Translations under genes and position numbers: made by a program
Shown here: piece after piece, positions 10,170-17,651 of the stretch
How positions within the stretch are numbered: the stretch's first letter is position 1
Layout of the letters: every line of letters begins with the position of its first letter
The notes under the pieces: generated by a model
Seen by the model: the letters and a program-made list of their open reading frames with translations, nothing else
What the model was told of the DNA's origin: nothing
Databases searched by the model: none
Source of the DNA: Thermosynechococcus sp. WC_1
Lineage (GTDB): Bacteria > Cyanobacteriota > Cyanobacteriia > Thermosynechococcales > Thermosynechococcaceae
DNA: 42,210 bases
NCBI GenBank assembly: GCA_020058975.1
Contig: JAGVDA010000489.1
Coordinates: 1 to 42,210, forward strand
Direction: 5' to 3'

Positions 10170-11534
10170 ATGACCTCCCAAACCCCATTAGAACGGCTCA
10201 AACAGCAGATGAATCTGCGTGCCACTGCGCAATCTAACCCCATGCAATCTAACGCTGCGCAGTCTAGCGCCACCCTTGAAACAGCGCGACGCTCCATTCC
10301 AGTGCAGCCAGATTTCCATGACTTCTCGCTCTTTCCTGAGTACAAAGAGTTCGCCACAATGGAGTGGTTTTATGAGAAGCAAAAATACACCAAAAACCTG
10401 TTTCGCAAGCATGTGGGCGCATCTGATGCAACGGTCGAGATCGACGGGCAGACCCTCATTAACTTCTCTAGCTACAACTACTTAGCTCTCGCCAATGACC
10501 TTCGGGTCAAAGCAGCGGCAAAGCAGGCCATCGACAATTTTGGAACCAGCACAGGCTCAGGGCGATCAATTACGGGCGAAGTCGATATTCATCAAGACTT
10601 TGAGCGAGAAATTGCTGAGGTCTTGGGCACCGAAGATGCGGTGGTGTCTGTGGGTGGCTACAGCACCAATGCGTTTGCGATCGGCTATCTCTGCCGTCCC
10701 CAAGATCTCATTATTTATGATGAGCTAATTCATAATTCGGCGCTGTCCGGCTGCAAACTCGCTGGTTCTCGTCGCTTCAGCTTCCCCCACAACGATTACG
10801 CGGCGCTCGATAGATTACTGGCCGAACATCGCACCAAGTATGAGCGCGTGCTGATTTTGGTAGAAGGCGTGTACAGCATGGACGGGGATATCCCCGATCT
10901 GCCTCGACTGATTGAGATTAAAAATCGTCATAAGGCGCTTTTGATGGTTGATGAGGCGCACTCAATGGGCATTATTGGCCCAAATGGTTTAGGTATTACC
11001 GATTATTTTAAGATTTCTGGCTCAGAAATTGATATCCTCTACGGCTCTATGAGCAAAGCCTTTGGCACCTGCGGTGGATATGTGGCGGGTTCTAAGCCGC
11101 TCATTGCCATCTTAAAAAACTATGCCCCTGGCGTATTGCTCTATGGCGCTGCACCCACGCCAGCCAACACCGCAGCAGGCTTAGAAACCCTGCGAATGAT
11201 GCGCGAAAAACCAGAACTCGCCCGACGAGTGCAGGAGAATGCGGCCTATTTTATTGAAAAAGCAAAAGCGGCTGGCTTAGATACCTACAACAGCAAAGAT
11301 TCTGGCGTAGTGCCTATTATGATGCGAGATTCTGAGCTGGCACTGTGGATGTCGGTGACGCTGTTTGACCGCAACATTTGCACTTACCCCATGCTTTATC
11401 CCATCGTCCCGCGAGACAAATCTCGGCTGCGGTTTTTTATCAATACCAATCACACTTATGCACAGATTGACTACACCATTCATTGTCTGGTCGAAGCCCT
11501 CTCCGCTGCACCTAAGTCTAAAGGTGTGATGTAG
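10170..11534 (+). CDS. PLP-dependent alpha-oxoamine synthase (BioF/SPT/KBL family)
   Basis: 454 residues from the ATG at 10170; a TTG three codons earlier (10161) is the alternative. The family performs decarboxylative condensation of an amino acid with an acyl thioester to give an alpha-aminoketone. Visible features (ATG numbering) are FSSYNYLALAND near 99-110, the PLP-stacking His in DELIHNSAL (188), DEAHSMG (Asp261, His264), and the Schiff-base Lys296 in GSMSKAFGTCGG. A ~60-residue N-terminal extension, the first part rich in Ala/Ser/Gln with short repeats, precedes the catalytic fold. Biotin synthesis (8-amino-7-oxononanoate synthase) is unlikely given the context. Directly after a PKS with no thioesterase it probably releases the PKS chain, as in the fumonisin and WcbR/WcbT PKS-AOS systems. 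The amino acid substrate cannot be read from sequence. Confidence 0.93.
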   Translation: MTSQTPLERLKQQMNLRATAQSNPMQSNAAQSSATLETARRSIPVQPDFHDFSLFPEYKEFATMEWFYEKQKYTKNLFRKHVGASDATVEIDGQTLINFSSYNYLALANDLRVKAAAKQAIDNFGTSTGSGRSITGEVDIHQDFEREIAEVLGTEDAVVSVGGYSTNAFAIGYLCRPQDLIIYDELIHNSALSGCKLAGSRRFSFPHNDYAALDRLLAEHRTKYERVLILVEGVYSMDGDIPDLPRLIEIKNRHKALLMVDEAHSMGIIGPNGLGITDYFKISGSEIDILYGSMSKAFGTCGGYVAGSKPLIAILKNYAPGVLLYGAAPTPANTAAGLETLRMMREKPELARRVQENAAYFIEKAKAAGLDTYNSKDSGVVPIMMRDSELALWMSVTLFDRNICTYPMLYPIVPRDKSRLRFFINTNHTYAQIDYTIHCLVEALSAAPKSKGVM

Positions 11535-11541
11535 CAGCATC

Positions 11542-12540
11542 ATGAAGCAAATTCAGTTTCATACTTTCGGTCAGCCCAGCATGGTCGCTCGCTGTATAGA
11601 TGTGCCTGATGTGGGGTCGCCATCCGCATGGGAAGTTGTCGTGGATATTGAGGCATTTCCTATTAACGTGGCTGATTTAGCCATGTTATCCGGCAGTTAC
11701 GGCACCTTACCCAAACTCCCCGCAACAATTGGCATGGAGGCCGTGGGACGAGTGGTTGAATGCGGTTCGGCTGTGAAAACGCTTAGCGTTGGCGATCGCG
11801 TGGTGCTGTTGGGTAATAACAACTGGGCAGAACGACGCAAAGTACCCATCGCCGCTGTCCATAAGGTAGATGGAGCAGGCGATGCAGCCCAGCTCGCCAT
11901 GTTAAAGGTTAATCCTGCCACGGCCTATCTGCTGCTCAATAATTTTGCCAAGCTGGAGGCAGGGGACTGGGTAATGCAAACTGCACCCCTGTCTAGTGTG
12001 GGTCAATGTATTATCCAAATTGCTAAGACACAAGGCTTAAAAACCTTAAATATTGTGCATCGCAGCGACATCAAAGCAGAAGTTATGGCTCGTGGTGGAG
12101 ATGTCGTAATGGAGGATGGTGCCGACCTTGCTGATCGAGTACGCGCTGCGATTGGTCACGACTCGATTAAGTTGGCGCTGGATGCCGTGGCGGGTTCTGG
12201 TGTACAGCAACTCGCTGAATCTCTGAGCGAAGGGGGGCAGATTATTAACTACGGCATGTTGTCTAACGGCGTCTGCACAATTAGCCCTGACCAAACCATT
12301 TTTAGAGGGATAACGCTCAGAGGGTTTTGGCTCTCTAAGATTCTGAATCGTATGTCCCAGGGCGATCGCATTTACTTATTTGACACTCTGAGTGACTTGA
12401 TGGCTAAGGGCAATCTCAAAATAGATGTCGATGCCTGTTTTGCGATCTCCGACATTGACCAAGCGCTACGGCGCGCAGAGGAACGAGGCCGTAAGGGAAA
12501 AGTGATTGTGTTAACTCACTCGCCACCAGTAATCAGATAA
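11542..12540 (+). CDS. MDR-family 2-enoyl-thioester reductase (ETR/MECR-like), possible trans-ER
   Basis: 332 residues, starting 7 bases after the oxoamine synthase. It is a medium-chain dehydrogenase/reductase without the structural zinc cysteines. It matches the Etr1/MECR subgroup (NADPH-dependent reduction of trans-2-enoyl-CoA/ACP): FPINVADLAMLSGSYG near residues 39-54 with Tyr53 at the place of the catalytic Tyr, LKVNPATAYLLL, GDWVMQTAPLSSVGQC as the nucleotide-binding loop, then IAKTQGLKTLNIV. The PKS enoyl-reductase domain two genes upstream looks degenerate, so this enzyme is the obvious candidate to supply enoyl reduction in trans. An ordinary quinone oxidoreductase is the alternative, but the SSVGQ loop and Tyr position favour ETR. 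Confidence 0.85.
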   Translation: MKQIQFHTFGQPSMVARCIDVPDVGSPSAWEVVVDIEAFPINVADLAMLSGSYGTLPKLPATIGMEAVGRVVECGSAVKTLSVGDRVVLLGNNNWAERRKVPIAAVHKVDGAGDAAQLAMLKVNPATAYLLLNNFAKLEAGDWVMQTAPLSSVGQCIIQIAKTQGLKTLNIVHRSDIKAEVMARGGDVVMEDGADLADRVRAAIGHDSIKLALDAVAGSGVQQLAESLSEGGQIINYGMLSNGVCTISPDQTIFRGITLRGFWLSKILNRMSQGDRIYLFDTLSDLMAKGNLKIDVDACFAISDIDQALRRAEERGRKGKVIVLTHSPPVIR

Positions 12541-12558
12541 CTTAATCGGAGCCTGTCT

Positions 12559-13692
12559 ATGAATGCTGTAGCACAACTCCAAAAACTCAAGCCAAATCTG
12601 TCTCAGGGTGATATCTATTCAGATAGAGTTTGTTCGCTATTTGATGAGGTACCCCATGCGGGTGAAGCCGTTGCGATCTCCGATGGCATTTGGCTACTAA
12701 GACTGCCGCTAGACTCCGTTTTAGATCATATCAATGTCTATGTCTTGGCAGACGAAACAGGCTGGACGCTAGTCGATACGGGCAATAACACCCCTGCCTG
12801 CCGTACAGCGTTACAGGCTGCTTTTGATGACGGACTGTTTGCTCATCGACCCATTACGCGCGTCATTGCCACCCACTATCACCCTGACCATATTGGGTTA
12901 GCTGGGTTACTGTGCGATCGCGGGGCGGTCTTTCAAACAACCCAAGCCTGTTGGCTCCATGCCCGTTGGCTCCAGCTAGAACAACGCGATCTGCCCTGCG
13001 CCCAAGACATTAACTTCGTCGAGCGGGTGGGCATAAAAGGCGTAGAACTCGCGGCCTTTCGCCGACGGGCACCGAGTAACTATAGTGACTTAGTGCTACC
13101 CATTCCCTATGCCTACCAGCGGATTCGGGAAGGCGATCGCCTTAAAATTGGAAGCCGCTACTGGACAGTCCGTTTGGGATATGGACACGCTGCCGAACAC
13201 GCGACCCTATGGTCAGAAGATGGTTTTGTAATTACGGGGGATCAAATTTTGCCAGGGATGTCTTCCAACCTAAGCGTCCATCCCAGCGAACCAGATGCAG
13301 ATTTAGTCTCAGAGTGGGTAGAGAGCTGCCGGCGGTTTGCCAAATTAGCCCAAAGCGAAACCGTATGCTTACCTGGTCATAACCTACCTTTTACAGGTGT
13401 AGAGACACGCTGTAAACAAATGATTGCAAGCCAAGCAGCAGTATTAAATCGGCTTTCAGCACACTTAACCAGACCCTGCACAGTCATTGATTGCCTAGCG
13501 GTGGTCTATCGGCGGCAGCTACAGCCCCATGAGCGGGGCACGATGATTGCCGAAACCTTGGGCTATTTAAATCACCTGCACCAGCGCGGCATCGTCAAGC
13601 GCGAGCTAGCGGATGATCGAGCCTACCTTTGGTACCGTGCGAACTCGCTCGACCAAGAACGTCGGGTCTGTTTTGACAATCCAGAATGCTAA
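12559..13692 (+). CDS. Metallo-beta-lactamase-fold hydrolase
   Basis: 377 residues. GGAG at 12548-12551 lies 7 bases before the ATG. The dinuclear metal site is clear: HYHPDH at 106-111, His214 in AAEHATLW, Asp228 in TGDQILPG and His274 in LPGHNLPF. The C-terminal ~80 residues look like the winged-helix tail of the LACTB2-like branch. Members of this fold hydrolyse thioesters, esters or nucleic acids, and several PKS clusters use one as a chain-releasing or editing thioesterase. Placed between the reductase and the oxidoreductases in the same operon, it probably acts on the acyl-ACP or a CoA thioester of the same pathway. The substrate is inferred. Confidence 0.88.
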   Translation: MNAVAQLQKLKPNLSQGDIYSDRVCSLFDEVPHAGEAVAISDGIWLLRLPLDSVLDHINVYVLADETGWTLVDTGNNTPACRTALQAAFDDGLFAHRPITRVIATHYHPDHIGLAGLLCDRGAVFQTTQACWLHARWLQLEQRDLPCAQDINFVERVGIKGVELAAFRRRAPSNYSDLVLPIPYAYQRIREGDRLKIGSRYWTVRLGYGHAAEHATLWSEDGFVITGDQILPGMSSNLSVHPSEPDADLVSEWVESCRRFAKLAQSETVCLPGHNLPFTGVETRCKQMIASQAAVLNRLSAHLTRPCTVIDCLAVVYRRQLQPHERGTMIAETLGYLNHLHQRGIVKRELADDRAYLWYRANSLDQERRVCFDNPEC

Positions 13693-13723
13693 TCGCTTTC
13701 AATATTCTTTTTTAGGTCGGATA

Positions 13724-15304
13724 ATGACAGCGAACAATAAAGATAAAGCATTTGACCTAATTGTAATTGGCTCTGGAATAGGCGGCTTAACCACTGCGGC
13801 AATTCTTGCCAAGCTGTATAAGAAAAAAGTATTAGTTCTAGAACAGCACTACACCCCTGGCGGATTTACCCACGGATTTGATCGTAAAGGTAAATTTCAC
13901 TGGGACGTTGGTGTTCATTACGTTGGCGAAATGGGTAAAGGAGAACTAGGGAAAGCGGTGTTTGACTATATCACCGATGGTCGATTGAAGTGGCAAAAAA
14001 TGCCCGACCCTTTTGATCGGTTTGTCTATCCTGACTTCACCTTCAATCTTTACGCCGACCCTAAACGATATCAAGCTGACCTTATTTACCAATTTCCTGA
14101 CGAACGTAAGGCTATTAAGCAGTATTTTCGAGATGTCAAAAAAGCAACGTTTTGCTTTCTCGCGTATGCAATGTTGGATCTGTTTCCTGGATGGGTTAAT
14201 CGGCTGCTTAAGAGGAGCTTAGACCAATGGGGTGCCATTGCAAGACAAACGAATCAGCAGTATTTTGATCGCTGCTTTCAAGATTCTCGGCTTAAAGGTC
14301 TTCTACAGTCTCAGTGGGGCGACTATGGGTTGCCTCCATCCCAAGCTTGTTTTGGTGAACACTGTAATGTTGTTAGTCATTTTTTGAAGGGTGCATGGTA
14401 CCCAGTGGGGGGCGGGGCGGCGATCGCCCCCAGTATTATGCCGACCATCGAACAGGCAGGCGGCAAGGTGATGACAAGGCGACGTGTTACCGAAATTCTT
14501 GTAAAAAAATGCGTTGCCGTAGGGGTAAAAGTCCAGCATGTCGGTCATCCTGAAACAGAACCTGAAATTTACAGCGCTCCCACGATTATTTCTGATGCAG
14601 GGGCAGTCAATACCTACCTCAAATTGTTGCCCTCAGACTACCCACTGAGTGAACGAGAATCTATTAAAGCATTTCCGAAAGGAACAAATCTTGTATCACT
14701 CTATCTAGGCTTAAAAGAAAGTCCTAAAAAGATTGGATTCCAAGGTGAAAATCATTGGATTCATACCACGTATAACCACGATGATATTTTAAAGACAATT
14801 ACGGAATCCGTCGAAAACCCACCTCAATTTTGTTTTCTTTCATTTCCGTCTATGAAAAATCCCCTTTCTAAAGGGCACACCGCTGAAATTATTGCAGGGA
14901 TCGACTATCGCTTTTTTACTCAGTGGAAAGCGCAAGCCTGGAAACATCGAGATGAAGATTACACAAAACTGAAGACCAAAATTACGGCATTACTTATTCA
15001 TTCAGTCGAGTCCAGCTATCCTGGATTTCAAGATTTAATTGAGTATGCCGAACTCGCCACTCCTCTAACTTTTGAACACTTTTCAACAAGCGATCAGGGC
15101 GTAGTTTACGGTATTCCTTGGATTCCTGAGCGTCTAGATTTATCTTGGACTTCGACCAAAACACCCATCAAAAATCTATATCTAACTGGAGTTGATACCT
15201 TCCCCAGTGGCATTATGGGTGCAATGATGAGCGGTGTTAAAACGGCAGGTATTGTGAATGGAGGATTTGGTTTTTTCAAAATTATGGCAAATGTGATGAC
15301 TTAA
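13724..15304 (+). CDS. RetSat/CrtI-like FAD-dependent oxidoreductase, paralogue 1
   Basis: 526 residues from the ATG at 13724; the frame is open back to 13613, but that stretch overlaps the end of the hydrolase gene and the two paralogues start at this same point. Dinucleotide-binding GSGIGG in IVIGSGIGGLTTAA with the ribose-binding Glu in LEQH; WDVGVHYVGEMG typical of the retinol-saturase/phytoene-desaturase superfamily; the C-terminal FAD motif NLYLTGVDTFPSGIMGAMM. Family enzymes saturate, desaturate or isomerise C=C bonds in polyenes, usually at membranes. It is 31 bases after the hydrolase gene and clearly homologous over its full length to the next gene and to the one at 17652. In this operon a role in adjusting double bonds of the PKS-derived chain is more likely than carotenoid synthesis, but that is inference. 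Confidence 0.9.
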   Translation: MTANNKDKAFDLIVIGSGIGGLTTAAILAKLYKKKVLVLEQHYTPGGFTHGFDRKGKFHWDVGVHYVGEMGKGELGKAVFDYITDGRLKWQKMPDPFDRFVYPDFTFNLYADPKRYQADLIYQFPDERKAIKQYFRDVKKATFCFLAYAMLDLFPGWVNRLLKRSLDQWGAIARQTNQQYFDRCFQDSRLKGLLQSQWGDYGLPPSQACFGEHCNVVSHFLKGAWYPVGGGAAIAPSIMPTIEQAGGKVMTRRRVTEILVKKCVAVGVKVQHVGHPETEPEIYSAPTIISDAGAVNTYLKLLPSDYPLSERESIKAFPKGTNLVSLYLGLKESPKKIGFQGENHWIHTTYNHDDILKTITESVENPPQFCFLSFPSMKNPLSKGHTAEIIAGIDYRFFTQWKAQAWKHRDEDYTKLKTKITALLIHSVESSYPGFQDLIEYAELATPLTFEHFSTSDQGVVYGIPWIPERLDLSWTSTKTPIKNLYLTGVDTFPSGIMGAMMSGVKTAGIVNGGFGFFKIMANVMT

Positions 15305-15399
15305 ATCTTTACTTCTCTAATAAAACAGATAAAACTGTGGCAAGTTTGCTCAACTAAATTCGTGGACTAAATCAAAATCTTAATTAAGAGGAAAAAGTC

Positions 15400-16983
15400 A
15401 TGACGGTAGCTGACAAACAACAAAGATATGATGTAATCGTGATTGGTTCTGGGATTGGTGGGCTGACCACCGCCGCAATTTTAGCTAAATTTTGTCGAAA
15501 GAAAGTGCTTGTTCTAGAACAGCACTTTACCGCAGGTGGCTTTACCCACAGTTTTGGGCGCAAGGGCAAGTTTCATTGGGATGTGGGGCTACATTATGTC
15601 GGAGAAATGGGCAAAGGCCAGATGGGAAGAGCAATATTTGACTATCTCTCCAATGGCAAACTCCAGTGGCAAAAGATGCCCGATCTCATGGAGAAATTTG
15701 TCTATCCAGACTTTACCTTTGATGTTTATTCAGACCCCAAACAATACCAGGCCGATCTAACTGCTAAATTCCCCCACGAGCAAAAGGCCATTCAACGATA
15801 TTTTAAGGATGTTCAATCAGCGGCAACTTGGTTTATTATTCATTCTTTCATTGAACTATTCCCCATCTGGCTTCAGTCAATTGTCAAAGCAGGGGTACAA
15901 AAATTTGGCGAGATCGCCAGACAGACCACACAGCAATATCTAGATCAACACTTTCAGGATCCTCAGCTTAAGGCAGTGCTAGCTTCTCAGTGGGGTGACT
16001 ATGGATTACCCCCATCCCAAAGCAGCTTTGGGGTTCATAGCAATATTGTGACTCACTTTTTTGAAGGCGGATGGCATCCCGTCGGTGGCGGTCAGGCGAT
16101 CGCCCAAACTATTATCCCCACCATTGAAAGTATGGGTGGTCAGGTCATCACCCAACGCCGCGTTACTGAAATCATCATCGAAAATGATATTGCAGTGGGA
16201 GTGACAGTGCAGCATACTGCACATCTGGCGACAGACTTAGAAATTTACTATGCGCCAGTTATAATATCCGATGCTGGAGCCTTTAACACTTACTTAAAAC
16301 TCATTCCACCCAGCTATCCGCTGCCCCATCGAGAATCTATTCAGCAGTTTCCTAAAGGATCTGGTGTCGTAACAGTCTATCTAGGGTTAAAAGAAGACCC
16401 TCAACAGCTCAGCTTTCAAGGTGAAAATCATTGGATTTATACAACCTACAATCACGAAGAAATTGATCAGCCCGATGCAATAGCTTCAGTTCAATCGCCT
16501 AAATTTGCATATCTCTCTTTTCCCTCTCTTAAAAATCCATCAGCTAAGGGACATACTGCTGAGATTATCGGAAGCATTGACTACAGCCTATTCTCGCAGT
16601 GGCAGATGCAGCGCTGGCGAAAACGTGATGCTGATTATGGCACACTAAAATCCGGAGTAGCCGAATCGCTGATCAATTTAGTTGAACGCTATTACCCTGG
16701 TTTTCAAGATTTAATCGAATATGTTGAACTCTCTACTCCGCTAACGGTAGAACACTTTGATGGGAGCGATCGCGGCACAATCTATGGCATTCCCTGTACG
16801 CCCGCGCGTCTAGACCTGCCCTGGATTGCCTCGAAAACGCCCATTAAGAACCTATATCTAACAGGAACAGATGCCTTTTCACCTGGTATTATGGGTGCGA
16901 TGATGGGCGGTGTTAAAACAGCCGGAATTGTGGATGGAGCCTTTGGGTTTCTAAAGATTATGACAACAGTAATGATGAGGTAA
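15400..16983 (+). CDS. RetSat/CrtI-like FAD-dependent oxidoreductase, paralogue 2
   Basis: 527 residues. The Shine-Dalgarno AGAGGA stands about 8 bases before the ATG. Same architecture as the preceding gene: GSGIGGLTTAAILAK at the N-terminus, WDVGLHYVGEMGKGQMG, PVGGGQAIAQTI in the middle and YLTGTDAFSPGIMGAMMGG near the C-terminus, with the same closing FGFLKIM. By eye well over half of residues match paralogue 1, pointing to tandem duplication. Codon use is closer to the rest of the window than in paralogue 3, and a HIP1 octamer is present at 16766-16773. It may be the last gene of the compact operon, because a 668-base gap follows. Reaction and substrate are unknown. Confidence 0.9.
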   Translation: MTVADKQQRYDVIVIGSGIGGLTTAAILAKFCRKKVLVLEQHFTAGGFTHSFGRKGKFHWDVGLHYVGEMGKGQMGRAIFDYLSNGKLQWQKMPDLMEKFVYPDFTFDVYSDPKQYQADLTAKFPHEQKAIQRYFKDVQSAATWFIIHSFIELFPIWLQSIVKAGVQKFGEIARQTTQQYLDQHFQDPQLKAVLASQWGDYGLPPSQSSFGVHSNIVTHFFEGGWHPVGGGQAIAQTIIPTIESMGGQVITQRRVTEIIIENDIAVGVTVQHTAHLATDLEIYYAPVIISDAGAFNTYLKLIPPSYPLPHRESIQQFPKGSGVVTVYLGLKEDPQQLSFQGENHWIYTTYNHEEIDQPDAIASVQSPKFAYLSFPSLKNPSAKGHTAEIIGSIDYSLFSQWQMQRWRKRDADYGTLKSGVAESLINLVERYYPGFQDLIEYVELSTPLTVEHFDGSDRGTIYGIPCTPARLDLPWIASKTPIKNLYLTGTDAFSPGIMGAMMGGVKTAGIVDGAFGFLKIMTTVMMR

Positions 16984-17408
16984 ACTCATACCCATATAAA
17001 AAGTGTTTACATAACTTCGGCAAGCAATGATGAAAAATTTTTTGCATACATTCAGTCATGATTTATTTTTTCAATGGAGCGATTTAGAAATAAATCTAGA
17101 GAGAAGAATACGTTTTTATTATGTTAGTGTGGCTCGTATCTTTATAAAACACACTTAAAATCCTAGGATCCGCCCTGTATAAAGCACTGAAGTCTTACAG
17201 ACGCACCTCGTAACCCTTAAAACCGCTGCAAGAACCATAGTCGCCATAATTACCAAGAAAAAATATTAATACCATATAACAATCTTGTTTTTCTAAATTT
17301 ATAAGATACATACATTCATTTATTATTTTATTAATTGACAGTGACCCACCAATTACTTTACTATTTAATTGTCAAGCTAAAAAAATATAACAGCACTAAT
17401 TCAATCGC

Positions 17409-17460
17409 AAAAACTTTAGGCAACAAAATTATTGACATAATCTTGTTGCCTAAAGTTTTT
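17409..17460. repeat. Perfect 18-bp inverted repeat (stem-loop)
   Basis: Arms AAAAACTTTAGGCAACAA (17409-17426) and its exact complement (17443-17460), with a 16-base loop. The right arm ends in five T, and the left starts with five A, so it could terminate transcription from either side or be a short mobile-type repeat. It is about 425 bases past the stop of paralogue 2. Confidence 0.85.
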
Positions 17461-17503
17461 GATAAGTCATGTAGTGCAGATGTATAAGTGCTTGGCTTTT
17501 AGA

Positions 17504-17532
17504 GTTACGGCTTCATTATTTTTTGCCGTAAC
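17504..17532. repeat. 8-bp inverted repeat
   Basis: GTTACGGC (17504-17511) and GCCGTAAC (17525-17532) flank a T-rich 13-base loop. It is the middle one of three hairpins ahead of paralogue 3. Function unknown. Confidence 0.6.
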
Positions 17533-17583
17533 ATATTTCTTGGTACTCAATAATTACCATAAATCTTAATCTCTAAAAAAGAG

Positions 17584-17624
17584 ATATAAACCTCAGATTT
17601 TTGCAGCAAATCTGAGGTTTATAT
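17584..17624. repeat. Perfect 17-bp inverted repeat just upstream of paralogue 3
   Basis: Arms ATATAAACCTCAGATTT (17584-17600) and complement (17608-17624), with a 7-base loop (TTGCAGC). It ends 27 bases before the ATG of the third oxidoreductase, so it would be a strong 5'-UTR hairpin if transcription starts upstream, or a terminator for read-through from the left. Confidence 0.85.
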
Positions 17625-17651
17625 ACAAATAATTCAATACTAAACATCAGA

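Larger units (their letters stand above)
16984..17651. other. AT-rich intergenic region with three hairpins
   Basis: 668 bases between paralogues 2 and 3. No credible ORF was recognised. The second half holds three inverted repeats in a row (17409-17460, 17504-17532, 17584-17624), listed separately. The rest is AT-rich without recognisable structure. A separate promoter for paralogue 3 is likely to lie here. Confidence 0.6.

Noticed and set aside
10170-11534. 8-amino-7-oxononanoate synthase (biotin pathway)
   Set aside because: No bioA/B/C/D neighbours, an extra N-terminal segment and operon placement after a PKS point to a specialised role.
16984-17651. Insertion sequence or transposase remnant in the gap before paralogue 3
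   Set aside because: No transposase-like reading frame and no terminal inverted repeats with target duplication were found; the inverted repeats are local hairpins.
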